The notes beneath the pieces were generated by a model that was not told the origin of the DNA, ran no database searches, and saw only the letters and a list, made by a program, of their open reading frames with translations. Shown here piece after piece: positions 9,241-17,623 of a stretch of 64,000 nucleotides of DNA (its first letter is position 1; every line of letters starts with the position of its first letter). Source of the stretch: Nocardia abscessus (GTDB lineage Bacteria; Actinomycetota; Actinomycetes; Mycobacteriales; Mycobacteriaceae); the NCBI RefSeq assembly GCF_015477775.1, contig NZ_JADLQO010000002.1, positions 620,001 through 684,000 on the forward strand, written 5' to 3'. The translations under genes were made by a program, and so were the position numbers.

Positions 9241-10599
9241 TCAGCGGAAGTACGGATATTCCTGCACCCAATGGAATCCGCGGCTGCGCAACGGGAAGTC
9301 GTCGAGCGCGACCGACGTCAACGCTATCGAGACCGGCTGCCCGGCGAGCTCACCCATCAAGGTCAGCCGCTCGGGGGCGGGGCGGTCGAAGCCGAAAGTG
9401 CCCAAACGTTCCGCTTGCGCACCGACGGCTCTCGGCGGCGCGACCATCGCCAAGGTGCGCGCATCGGCATCGACCATGGCCAGCACCGGGATCAACTGGC
9501 CGTCCATCCGCTGCACAGTGGCCCCGTCGCGGTCGAAGACCAGGCGTTGCCAGCGCAGTTCGTCGGTGGTCAGCGGCGGGATCGGGGTGCCGTTCACGCT
9601 GAATTCGGTGACCGACCAGATGCCGTACAGCGGAGGCTCCGGCCGCCCCGCCCCTTGTTCGTTCCACCGGTCCCAGCCGGTGTACGCGTTCGAGAACAGC
9701 AGCCACACCCCGAGCGCGATCTGCGCCGCGGCCGCGATCCGGTTGGCTCGGGGCGTGCGCAGCAGCGGCGGTGTGGTCGACGGTGCGGCCGGCCGGTTCA
9801 GCAGCAGCACGTTCACCAGACGTCCGGCCTCCGGCGCGAGCAGCACCAGGCACAGCAGCATCAGGTGGAACGACAGGATCTTCGCGGGCACGTCGTAGGT
9901 CATGTCCAGCACGAACACCTGCGTCGTGCACACCAGGCTCAGCAGCGCGCCCACCAACGCGGTGCGGGGCACGAACAGCAGCATGCCGCCGAGCAGTTCC
10001 GCGCAGCCGAGCAGGATCTCGTACTGCGTCGACACGCCGATCTGGTTCCAGAGCACCGCCATCGGACTGAAATTCCCGTACGGCTCGAGTAATCGGCTCA
10101 GCGGTGTCGGCGGCATCTGGGTGGGGATGGCCTTGGCCATGCCGTACGCCACCAACTGCCCCGCCAGGCACAAGCGCACGAACAGCAGAAACCACGGCAG
10201 GACGGCCCGATAGTCCGGGCGGTTGCGGTCCAGCGCGCTCCAGATCAGCGTGCCGAGCAGCGCGACCATCAGGACGACGAACACCAGCACCCAGAAATAC
10301 GCCTGGTCTCCGCTGATCGACGCCGTGTTCGCCGCGACGGAAGCGCCGAACACCTGGGTTCCGGTCCACTCGACCACCGGGCGCAGCGCTCGGGCGACAC
10401 CGGAGTTCACCCAGTCCGGCAGCCATTCGCGCGTCAGTCCGAGGAACTCCGGGACGATCGCCGGGTACGCCAGGCAGAACAGCCCGAAGTACAACAAACC
10501 GAAACGGAACGCCACTCGGGTGCCGCCCCGCCAGGGCCGGGTACCGGAATCCTCCGCGTTCGTGTCGGTGTCCGTCCGATCGAGGATCGCTTCGGTCAC
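9241..10599 (-). CDS. DoxX-type integral membrane protein, copy 1
   Basis: 452 residues: an N-terminal half with several hydrophobic helices typical of DoxX/SURF4-like proteins (RLCLAGQLVAYGMAKAIPTQ near residue 143, then LLGCAELLGGMLLFVP), and a soluble C-terminal half from about residue 300 with no named domain. The protein ends HWVQEYPYFR. No enzymatic residue is evident. It is a paralogue of the next gene upstream (10708-12096), with the same ending and domain layout. A role in membrane redox or sulfur chemistry is only a family suggestion. Confidence 0.8.
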   Translation of the reverse strand: MTEAILDRTDTDTNAEDSGTRPWRGGTRVAFRFGLLYFGLFCLAYPAIVPEFLGLTREWLPDWVNSGVARALRPVVEWTGTQVFGASVAANTASISGDQAYFWVLVFVVLMVALLGTLIWSALDRNRPDYRAVLPWFLLFVRLCLAGQLVAYGMAKAIPTQMPPTPLSRLLEPYGNFSPMAVLWNQIGVSTQYEILLGCAELLGGMLLFVPRTALVGALLSLVCTTQVFVLDMTYDVPAKILSFHLMLLCLVLLAPEAGRLVNVLLLNRPAAPSTTPPLLRTPRANRIAAAAQIALGVWLLFSNAYTGWDRWNEQGAGRPEPPLYGIWSVTEFSVNGTPIPPLTTDELRWQRLVFDRDGATVQRMDGQLIPVLAMVDADARTLAMVAPPRAVGAQAERLGTFGFDRPAPERLTLMGELAGQPVSIALTSVALDDFPLRSRGFHWVQEYPYFR

Positions 10600-10707
10600 G
10601 GCGGTCCCTCCAGTCCGAGTCGATGCAGACCGAAGGTATCGAAAAGTGCCGTGTCCGTAGCGGGTTTCGGCTGGATCGTCCCCGTCCTCGGGATCGCCGG
10701 TCTCGAG

Positions 10708-12096
10708 TCAGCGGAAGTACGGGTATTCCTGAACGAAGTTGAAGCCCCGGCTGCGCAGCGGGAAGGAGTTCAGGTCCATGCGGTCGAGCGACACCGTGAC
10801 CGGCGTTCCGTTCAGCTCACCCGTCAGCAACAGCGTGTCCGGGGTCGGCTGGGTGAAGGTGAAGGCGCCCAGACGGGCGGGCGGCGTTTCCGGCGACTGC
10901 GGCGCGGCCGACAGCGTCATGGTGTGCGCGGCTTCGTCGACCACCGCGACGACGGGAACGAACGAGCCGTCCATCTGCTGCAGCGTGGCGCCGGGCCGGT
11001 CGAAGATCATCCTCCGCCAGCGGTTCTCGTCGGTGATCAGCGGTGGCGCCGGATGCCCGTCCCTGGTGAAATCGCCGACGGTCCAGATGCCGTACAGCGC
11101 GGGCTTCGGCGCGCCGCCACCTGCCTCGCGCCAGGCTTGCCAGCCGATGTACACGCCGCCGATCAGCACCCACAGTCCCAGCGCGACCTGCACCGCCGCC
11201 ACGATCCGGTTCGCACGGCGGGAACCGAACAGCGCGGGCTGCGTGGCCGGCTCGGAGGGACGTTCCAGCACGAGCACATTCGCCAGCCTCCGGGCCTGTG
11301 GCGCGAGCACGACCAGCGACAGCAGCAGCAGATGGAACGAGAGGATCTTCACCGGCACGTCGTAGGTCATGTTCAGCACGAAAACCTGCGCCATGCTCAC
11401 CAGGCTGAGCAGCGCGCCGATCGTCGCGGTGCGCGGCACGAACAGCAGCAGACCGCCGAGCACCTCGGCCGTGCCGAGCAGGATCTCGTACGCGGGCGCC
11501 GCGCCGACCTGGTTCCAGAGCACCGACGCCGGGCTCATCGTCCCGTACGGCTGCAGCAGCGTGGTCAGCGACGGCGCGGGCATCTGCGACGGAATGGCTT
11601 TGGCGAGACCGTAGAACAGCATCTGACCGCCCAGGCAGAGCCGGAGGAACAGCACGAACCAGTTGTTCAGCGTCCGGTAGTCCGGGCGGCGGCGATCGAG
11701 GATCGACCAGACGACCGTGATCACCACGGCCGCGACGAGTTCGCAGAAGATCAGCACCCAGACGGCGGTCTGGTCCCCGCTGCCCGAATCCTCGTGCAGG
11801 ACGGCGTCGACCCCGAAGACGTGTTCGCCGACCCAGCCGATCAGCGGGCCCGTCGCGCGCATCTGCCAGATGATCGCGCTTTCCGGCAGCCACTTGCTCA
11901 CGATGCCCGTGAACACGAACAGGATCTGCGCCATCAACACGCAGAACAGCCCGAGATAGACGAAGACGAACCGGAACGCGATTCGGGTCGGCAAGCTCCA
12001 GGGCCGGCGCACGACCGCTGCCGGCGCCTCGCCGCCGCTTCGCTTCACGACATCCGTTCCGACCGTACTCACATCGCTCCCCTCGTCGGCCGACAT
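10708..12096 (-). CDS. DoxX-type integral membrane protein, copy 2
   Basis: 462 residues, clearly paralogous to the downstream neighbour. Shared segments include AKAIPSQMPAPSLTTLLQPY, GTAEVLGGLLLFVPRTA, MTYDVPVKILSFHLLLL and the terminal FNFVQEYPYFR. Both genes are co-directional with 108 bp between them, so they are a tandem duplication likely transcribed together. The copies have diverged more in the loops than in the helices, which suggests both are kept for function. Confidence 0.8.
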   Translation of the reverse strand: MSADEGSDVSTVGTDVVKRSGGEAPAAVVRRPWSLPTRIAFRFVFVYLGLFCVLMAQILFVFTGIVSKWLPESAIIWQMRATGPLIGWVGEHVFGVDAVLHEDSGSGDQTAVWVLIFCELVAAVVITVVWSILDRRRPDYRTLNNWFVLFLRLCLGGQMLFYGLAKAIPSQMPAPSLTTLLQPYGTMSPASVLWNQVGAAPAYEILLGTAEVLGGLLLFVPRTATIGALLSLVSMAQVFVLNMTYDVPVKILSFHLLLLSLVVLAPQARRLANVLVLERPSEPATQPALFGSRRANRIVAAVQVALGLWVLIGGVYIGWQAWREAGGGAPKPALYGIWTVGDFTRDGHPAPPLITDENRWRRMIFDRPGATLQQMDGSFVPVVAVVDEAAHTMTLSAAPQSPETPPARLGAFTFTQPTPDTLLLTGELNGTPVTVSLDRMDLNSFPLRSRGFNFVQEYPYFR

Positions 12097-12246
12097 TCCG
12101 CGAGGCGAACGTATCCGACCAGGTCATGGGATGACCTCAGGGAAAACCCTGGATTTCCGCGTACCTCTTTCGACCTACGTGCCTGCCCCACCGGGGGCGC
12201 CGATACCGGCCCCGCCTTCGTCTTCCGGTTCCGGCCCGCCGACAAC

Positions 12247-12260
12247 TAGAACGCGTTACA
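12247..12260. promoter_or_regulatory. KstR-type operator
   Basis: TAGAACGCGTTACA fits every fixed position of the KstR consensus TnnAACnnGTTnnA, and one more base pair on each side (C...G) continues the symmetry. It lies 62 bp before the phosphotransferase start at 12322, a plausible repressor position. KstR represses cholesterol and lipid catabolism genes in mycolic-acid actinobacteria. Confidence 0.55.
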
Positions 12261-12321
12261 GTCGCGTATCCCGGGGCATCGGGGGCGATGCAGCCGGGCG
12301 GCACGTGTCAGGAGGACAAAC

Positions 12322-13452
12322 ATGACCGACGATCCGGACCCGGCACAGCGACAGCAGCTGACCGTCAGCGAACGCGATCTGGACGCGCTCGCCGGGGACC
12401 TGGCGCGCTGGCTCGATACGAAGGTCTCCGCCGACGAGCTGCCGCGGATCTCCGAGTTGTCGCGTCCGCAGTCCGGCGGCATGTCCAGCACATCGATCCT
12501 GTTCGACGCCGAATGGAGCGCGGGAGGGCGCACGGAGCGCGGGTCCTTCGTCGCGCGGATGGCGCCCGAGGCCGGGTCGTTCCCGGTGTTCGAGACCTAC
12601 GATCTGGCCACCCAATACCAGGTGATGGCGGGCGTCGCCGCGGCCACCGACGTGCCGCTGCCCGGCCTGTGCTGGCTGGAGACCGACGCGAAGCCGCTCG
12701 GCACACCGTTCTTCGTGATGCGCCGGATCGACGGCCGCGTGCCGACCGACAACCCCCCGTACGTGTTCGTCGGCTGGCTGTTCGACGCGAGTCCCGCCGA
12801 ACGTCTCCGGCTCACGCACAACACCGTCGAGGTGATCGCGAAGATCCACGGCATCCCCGATCCCGCGGCACTCTTCCCGATGCTGAGCGGGCCGGGCGAG
12901 TCGCTGCGCAGGCACGTCGCCGCGCAGCGCTCGTGGTACCGCTGGGCACTCGCGGACGACGGCTTCGAGATCCCGCTCATCGAGCGCAGTTTCGCCTGGC
13001 TCGACGAGCACTGGCCCGCCGACCCCGGCCCGGACGTGCTCAGCTGGGGTGACGCCCGCCCCGGCAACGTCATCTACCGTGAGTTCGACCCCGTTGCGGT
13101 GCTGGACTGGGAAATGGCGGCGCTGGGCCCGCGGGAGCTCGACCTGGGATGGATGATCTTCATCCACCGGTTCTTCCAGGATCTGGCCACCCGTTTCGGC
13201 CAGCCGGGGCTCCCCGACTTCCTGCGCCGCGACGACGTGGTGACGAAATACGAAGCGCTGACCGGTCATTCGGTGCGCGATCTCGATTTCTACATCGTCT
13301 ACGCCGCAGTGCGGCACGCGATCGTGATGGCGCGGGTCAAGCGCAGGATGATCCACTTCGGCGAGGACACCGATACTCCGGATCGCGACGACTACGTCAT
13401 GCACCGGGCAAGCCTGGAAGCGCTGCTCGACGGAACCTACGAATGGGACTGA
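12322..13452 (+). CDS. Phosphotransferase family protein (APH/choline kinase fold)
   Basis: 376 residues of the aminoglycoside-phosphotransferase-like kinase fold. Visible are SGGMSSTSILFDAEW in the N-lobe, the catalytic loop SWGDARPGNVIY near residue 240 (Asp as base, Asn for metal) and VLDWEMAALGPRELDLGW (metal Asp) near residue 258. Actinobacterial members of this subgroup are usually found with lipid or sterol catabolism genes, not antibiotic resistance. AGGAGG lies 8 bp before the ATG. It is followed after 2 bp by 13455, so the two form an operon. Confidence 0.85.
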   Translation: MTDDPDPAQRQQLTVSERDLDALAGDLARWLDTKVSADELPRISELSRPQSGGMSSTSILFDAEWSAGGRTERGSFVARMAPEAGSFPVFETYDLATQYQVMAGVAAATDVPLPGLCWLETDAKPLGTPFFVMRRIDGRVPTDNPPYVFVGWLFDASPAERLRLTHNTVEVIAKIHGIPDPAALFPMLSGPGESLRRHVAAQRSWYRWALADDGFEIPLIERSFAWLDEHWPADPGPDVLSWGDARPGNVIYREFDPVAVLDWEMAALGPRELDLGWMIFIHRFFQDLATRFGQPGLPDFLRRDDVVTKYEALTGHSVRDLDFYIVYAAVRHAIVMARVKRRMIHFGEDTDTPDRDDYVMHRASLEALLDGTYEWD

Positions 13453-13454
13453 CC

Positions 13455-14552
13455 ATGCCTGTGCCTTTGGACGAGTACCCGATCCACCAGACCCCGCTGT
13501 CGCTGGCCCGCGTGGCCTCCAGTGATCGGAACTTCTACGACCGCAGCTACTTCAACGCCCACGACCGCGACGGCGGCACCCTGCTGATCACCGGTTTCGG
13601 GGTGTACCCCAACCTCGGGGTGACCGACGCCTACGCCGCTGTGCGCCGCGGCGACACGGTGCGGGCGGTGCGCTTCTCCGACGCGCTCGGCGACCGGAGC
13701 CTCGACCAGCGCGTCGGCGGTTACCGCATCGAGGTGCTGGAGCCGCTGCGGCGCATCCGGGTGGTCTGCGAACACGACGATCTCGGCTTCGATCTCACCT
13801 GGACCGGCGCCTTCCCCGCCGTGCAGGAGCAACCGCACCTGATCCTCGCGGGCAACCGGCCGATCATCGAGGCGTCCCGGTTCGCGCAGGTGGGCTCCTG
13901 GGCCGGAACGCTGCACGTGGACGGCGACGACATCGCGATCGACCCGGCGGTGTGGACCGGAACCAGGGACCGCTCGTGGGGCATCCGCCCGGTCGGCGAG
14001 ACCGAGCCGCCCGGCCGCGCGGCCACCGAACCGTCGGGCGGTTTCTGGTGGCTGTACGTACCGCTGCGGTTCGAGGAATTCGCGGTCGTGGTCATCGTGC
14101 AGGAGGAGCCGGACGGCAGGCGCACACTCAACGACGCGACCCGAGTCTGGCCGGACGGACGCACCGAGCAACTCGGCTGGCCGCGCATCTCGATCGACTA
14201 CCGTTCCGGCACGCGGCATCCCGTCGGAGCCCGACTGGAGCTGACCACGCCCGACGGCAAGCCGCTGGAGATCGAGATCACGCCGGGCACCGGCGTCCCG
14301 CTGCACGTCGGCTGCGGCTACGGCGGCGATCCGGACTGGCAGCACGGCCAGTGGAAGGGCCGCGACTGGTCCTCCTCCAGCCGCTACGACCTCACCGACC
14401 CGGCGATCGTCGCCCGCACCCCTTACGGGGTGACCGACCATGTCGCCCGCGCGCGCTGCGGCGACGCCGAGGGCTGGGGTCTGTTCGAACACGCCAGCAT
14501 CGGCCGCCACGACCCCACCGGCTTCGCCGACTGGGGCTCGGTCGCCCCCTGA
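13455..14552 (+). CDS. AttH/carotenoid-hydratase-like beta-barrel protein of unknown role
   Basis: 365 residues with no signal peptide. The pattern of paired Trp-rich beta strands (GFWWLYVPLRFEEFAVV near 196, HGQWKGRDWSSSSRYDL near 298, GDAEGWGLFEHASIGR near 336) fits the lipocalin-like AttH/CrtC (DUF7064/7065) superfamily that binds or hydrates lipids or isoprenoids. It is translationally close to the phosphotransferase gene and shares the KstR-like operator, so a sterol or lipid substrate is a reasonable inference. No catalytic assignment is possible. Confidence 0.65.
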   Translation: MPVPLDEYPIHQTPLSLARVASSDRNFYDRSYFNAHDRDGGTLLITGFGVYPNLGVTDAYAAVRRGDTVRAVRFSDALGDRSLDQRVGGYRIEVLEPLRRIRVVCEHDDLGFDLTWTGAFPAVQEQPHLILAGNRPIIEASRFAQVGSWAGTLHVDGDDIAIDPAVWTGTRDRSWGIRPVGETEPPGRAATEPSGGFWWLYVPLRFEEFAVVVIVQEEPDGRRTLNDATRVWPDGRTEQLGWPRISIDYRSGTRHPVGARLELTTPDGKPLEIEITPGTGVPLHVGCGYGGDPDWQHGQWKGRDWSSSSRYDLTDPAIVARTPYGVTDHVARARCGDAEGWGLFEHASIGRHDPTGFADWGSVAP

Positions 14553-14695
14553 GCCGCAACACGGTCGTCGAGGCACAGTGCGGCAGCCCGCCGGTGCCGA
14601 GCGCCTGAGCGAGGGAATCCGCTCCTGAGTAGTCACCACGGACAAGCCGTGACGACGCGGCAGCACTCGTGGCCACTCGCGTTCCGTCGACGCGG

Positions 14696-15064
14696 CTACC
14701 GCTCGTACCGCGCTGCCGCGACCACCACGCCGTGCACGACGCGCTTCGGCAGCACCAGCGGCCCGCCCTCGGCGGCGAGCAGCGCCGCGGCCTCCGCGAC
14801 ACTCGGCGTCCCGACGGCCGACCGTGCCCGGCTCCCCGGATTCGGGACGGTGACGGCCGCCAATTCGGCTGCGGAGTAGGACCGCAGCGGAATTTGAAGA
14901 TCCGCCGCTACAGCGCGCAGTCCGGGTTCGGCGCAGCGCTGCTCGATGGTGGCCAAGCATGCGATCCGGTGGTCACCCACGGCCTCGCGCAGCGCGGCAC
15001 CGATCACGTCGGCCGATGCGCCTGGTCGCAGGCCGATACCGACGACCACGTCAGCCGATGGCAC
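14696..15064 (-). CDS. cobE: Cobalamin biosynthesis protein, CobE/CbiG C-terminal type
   Basis: 122 residues matching the CobE/GbiG_C domain: VVVGIGLRPGASADVIGAAL at residues 6-25, then YSAAELAAVTVPNPG, and SVAEAAALLAAEGGPLVLPK. In the aerobic pathway CobE is needed for corrin ring contraction steps. The GTG start at 15064 lies inside the 3' end of cobB (14-nt overlap), implying translational coupling in one minus-strand cobalamin operon. Confidence 0.85.
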   Translation of the reverse strand: MPSADVVVGIGLRPGASADVIGAALREAVGDHRIACLATIEQRCAEPGLRAVAADLQIPLRSYSAAELAAVTVPNPGSRARSAVGTPSVAEAAALLAAEGGPLVLPKRVVHGVVVAAARYER

Positions 15065-16718
15065 GGGAATCCGCGAATCGGGCTGCGGCGGTGACGAACC
15101 GCCGCACCGCCTCAGGATTTCCCGCCGGGTGGGTGTGCAGGTACGACGCGTGCACGTTGCCGATCAAGGCCCCCTCCCGCACCCGCTCTCCCGCACTTCC
15201 GACCCAGCCCCACGCCGGGTTCCCTGGCGGCGCCGACACCAGGCGCGTGCGGTGGAACTCGTGTCCTCGAACCCGTTCGCCCGCCCGCCACAGGGGCGAG
15301 TCGGCCAGTGCGACGGCATCGCGGTAGCCGAGGGTCAGGCGCGGCCCGAACGCGGCGTCGGCGTCCACCACCCCGGCCATGGGGTGCCCGTCCAGCGAGC
15401 GGGTGAGATACAGCAGACCGGCACATTCGGCGTGCACCGGCATACCGTGCCGGACCGCCTCGGCCACCGCCCGCAGCAGACCGGAATTCGCGGCCAGCTC
15501 CGCCGCATGCTCCTCGGGGAAGCCACCCGGCAGCACCAATCCCGCTGTCCCGGTGGGCAATTCGTTATGGAGCGGATCGAACACGACCACCTGCGCGCCC
15601 GCGGCCACCAGCAGCTCACGGTGCTCGGCATAGCCGAAGGTGAACGCCGGACCACCCGCGACGGCGACAACCGGCCCCTCCCCGCCGACACGGCAGGTGG
15701 CAGCGCTCTCGTAGGCAGCCCACAAGTCACCACCAGATTCGAGGAGCGCCGCACCGGGGCCGCCCGAGTCACGGCCACCGCCGAGAAGCGTCGCGGCGGG
15801 CACCCCCGAGCCAGCCCCACGGACCGGCATCGCGGTGCATACCCCCGACTCGGCCCCACCGAGCGGCATCGCGGTGGACACCCCCGACTCGGCCCCACCG
15901 AGCGGCGACACGGTCGACACCCCCGAGCCGCCCCCACCCAGCGGCGCCACGGTGGATTCCTCGCCCGCACCTTCCAGACCGCGCACGGCGGCGGCGGGAT
16001 CCCAGGCGGGTCCGGTGACCGACGAGCGAGCAAGTGCCGCGATGGCCTGCAGGTCGACGTGCGCGGCGACGAGATCCGTCATCGCCGCCACCGCCGCCGT
16101 CGCGGCCGCGCCGTGCTCCACCGCGGGAATCAGGCCGAGATGCCGAGAGGGGACCTCCAGTTCGGCCAGGCGCGGCAGTGACCCGAGCACCGGCAGCCCG
16201 ACGCGATCGCAGGCGGCGCGCAGCACTTGGTCGTGGCGTTCGCTGCCGACCCGGTTCAAGATCACGCCGCCGAGCCGGACACCGCTGTCGAAGGTGGCGA
16301 ATCCGTGCAGCAGCGCCGCCAGACTCTGGCTGTGCCCACGCGCGTCGACCACCAGCACCACTGGCGCTCCCAGCAGGGCCGCGACCTGCGCCGTCGACCC
16401 CTCCGCCACCGGCCCGGAGTGCTGATCGTCGATCCGCCCGTCGAACAGGCCCATCACACCCTCGACCACCGCGAGGTCGCACCCCTGCGCGCCGTGCCGA
16501 TACAGCGGCACCACACGCTCCGCACCCACCAGCACAGGATCCAGATTCCGCCCCGGCCGCCCCGCCGCCAACCCGTGATACCCCGGATCGATGTAATCGG
16601 GCCCCACCTTGAACGGCGCCACCCGATGCCCCACCCTCCGCAACGCCCCCACCAACCCCGTCGCCACAGTCGTCTTCCCGCTCCCCGAAGCGGGCGCCGC
16701 GACCACAACCGCCCTCAT
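15051..16718 (-). CDS. cobB: Cobyrinic/hydrogenobyrinic acid a,c-diamide synthase with repeat insertion
   Basis: ATP- and glutamine-dependent amidation of the a and c side chains of the corrin ring. The N-terminal dethiobiotin-synthetase-like domain has the P-loop APASGSGKTTVATG and GPDYIDPGYH. The C-terminal class I glutamine amidotransferase has VHAECAGLLYLTRSL, with the nucleophilic Cys near residue 430. At 555 residues it is about 100 longer than usual. The excess is a low-complexity linker between the domains made of 13-residue repeats (15762-15956). ATG 16718 is chosen since homology starts MRAVVVAAPASGSGK. Confidence 0.93.
   Translation of the reverse strand: MRAVVVAAPASGSGKTTVATGLVGALRRVGHRVAPFKVGPDYIDPGYHGLAAGRPGRNLDPVLVGAERVVPLYRHGAQGCDLAVVEGVMGLFDGRIDDQHSGPVAEGSTAQVAALLGAPVVLVVDARGHSQSLAALLHGFATFDSGVRLGGVILNRVGSERHDQVLRAACDRVGLPVLGSLPRLAELEVPSRHLGLIPAVEHGAAATAAVAAMTDLVAAHVDLQAIAALARSSVTGPAWDPAAAVRGLEGAGEESTVAPLGGGGSGVSTVSPLGGAESGVSTAMPLGGAESGVCTAMPVRGAGSGVPAATLLGGGRDSGGPGAALLESGGDLWAAYESAATCRVGGEGPVVAVAGGPAFTFGYAEHRELLVAAGAQVVVFDPLHNELPTGTAGLVLPGGFPEEHAAELAANSGLLRAVAEAVRHGMPVHAECAGLLYLTRSLDGHPMAGVVDADAAFGPRLTLGYRDAVALADSPLWRAGERVRGHEFHRTRLVSAPPGNPAWGWVGSAGERVREGALIGNVHASYLHTHPAGNPEAVRRFVTAAARFADSRAIG
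15762..15956 (-). repeat. Five 39-bp tandem repeats inside cobB
   Basis: Five in-frame units each encode 13 residues: STVAPLGGGGSGV, STVSPLGGAESGV, STAMPLGGAESGV, CTAMPVRGAGSGV and PAATLLGGGRDSG. The second and third are nearly identical at DNA level. The array sits between the synthetase and amidotransferase domains and keeps the frame open. Confidence 0.85.
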
Positions 16719-16797
16719 CCCCGCCCCCGCTCCGCGAGTGGCACACCACGGTGCGGGCCTCTCGCGATCCGCCGCGGCCATGTGCCACTCGCGACGG

Positions 16798-17412
16798 TCA
16801 CCATTCGATGCCTCGCTGGCCTTTGCGGCCGGCGTCCATGGGGTGTTTGAGTTTGGTCATCTCTGTTACGAGGTCGGCGGCATCGATGAGGGGTTGGGGT
16901 GCGTCGCGGCCGGTGATGACGACGTGCTGGTTGCCGGGGCGAGCTTCGAGGGTGTCGACTACTTCGGCGACGTCCACCCAGCCCCATTTCAGGGGGTAGG
17001 TGAATTCGTCGAGGACGTAGAAGCGGTGCTGTTCGGCCTTCAGGCGGCGCGCGATCTCCTGCCAACCGGCCAGCGCGGCGGCGGCGTGGTCCTGCTCGGT
17101 GCCCTGTTTGCGGGTCCAGGACCAGCCCTCGCCCATCTTGTGCCATTCGACCGCCCCGCCCGCGCCGGTCTGCTCGTGCAAGGCGCCCAGGGCGCGGAAG
17201 GCGGCTTCCTCGCCCACCTTCCATTTGGCGCTCTTCACGAATTGGAACACCGCCACGTCGAAGCCTTGGTTCCAGGCGCGCAGCGCCATCCCGAACGCGG
17301 CAGTCGATTTACCCTTGCCCGGCCCGGTGTGCACGGCGAGCACCGGCTGATTGCGCCGCTGCCGCGTGGTCAACCCGTCGTCGGGAACGGTCTCCGGAAC
17401 ACCCTTGGGCAT
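16798..17412 (-). CDS. cobO: Cob(I)yrinic acid a,c-diamide adenosyltransferase
   Basis: 204-residue CobO/BtuR/CobA-type corrinoid adenosyltransferase, which transfers 5'-deoxyadenosine from ATP to reduced corrinoid. The P-loop HTGPGKGKSTAAFG at residues 28-41, VLDEFTYPLKWGW (Walker B-like) and VVITGRDAPQPLIDAADL are all present. ATG 17412 matches the family N-terminus. It is in tandem with cobB, with about 80 bp between genes. Confidence 0.95.
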   Translation of the reverse strand: MPKGVPETVPDDGLTTRQRRNQPVLAVHTGPGKGKSTAAFGMALRAWNQGFDVAVFQFVKSAKWKVGEEAAFRALGALHEQTGAGGAVEWHKMGEGWSWTRKQGTEQDHAAAALAGWQEIARRLKAEQHRFYVLDEFTYPLKWGWVDVAEVVDTLEARPGNQHVVITGRDAPQPLIDAADLVTEMTKLKHPMDAGRKGQRGIEW

Positions 17413-17623
17413 CGAATCTCCTTGCTCGTCCTCGGATCACTCCGAACCTGTGCGCCGCGCCGGACCTGGAGCGACGAAGTCGCCGCCACCTCGCGCAACC
17501 CGCCCGCCCGGCGACGACCGAGCATCCTGTAGGACAGGACGCCGCCGACTCACCGCGTCTCTCCAGCGCCGCCGTGCAAGCGGCCGGGCGCCCTCCGTCG
17601 GGCACACCGTTCGAAAGTCGTGC

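Noticed and set aside
10651..12249. 532-codon plus-strand frame opposite the second DoxX gene
   Set aside because: Antisense shadow; its composition mirrors the membrane protein codons and no family match is visible.
14146..14802. Cobalamin riboswitch near the cobE-cobB-cobO run
   Set aside because: No B12-box-like sequence or GGTG/GCCACTG core was found upstream of cobO, cobB or cobQ.
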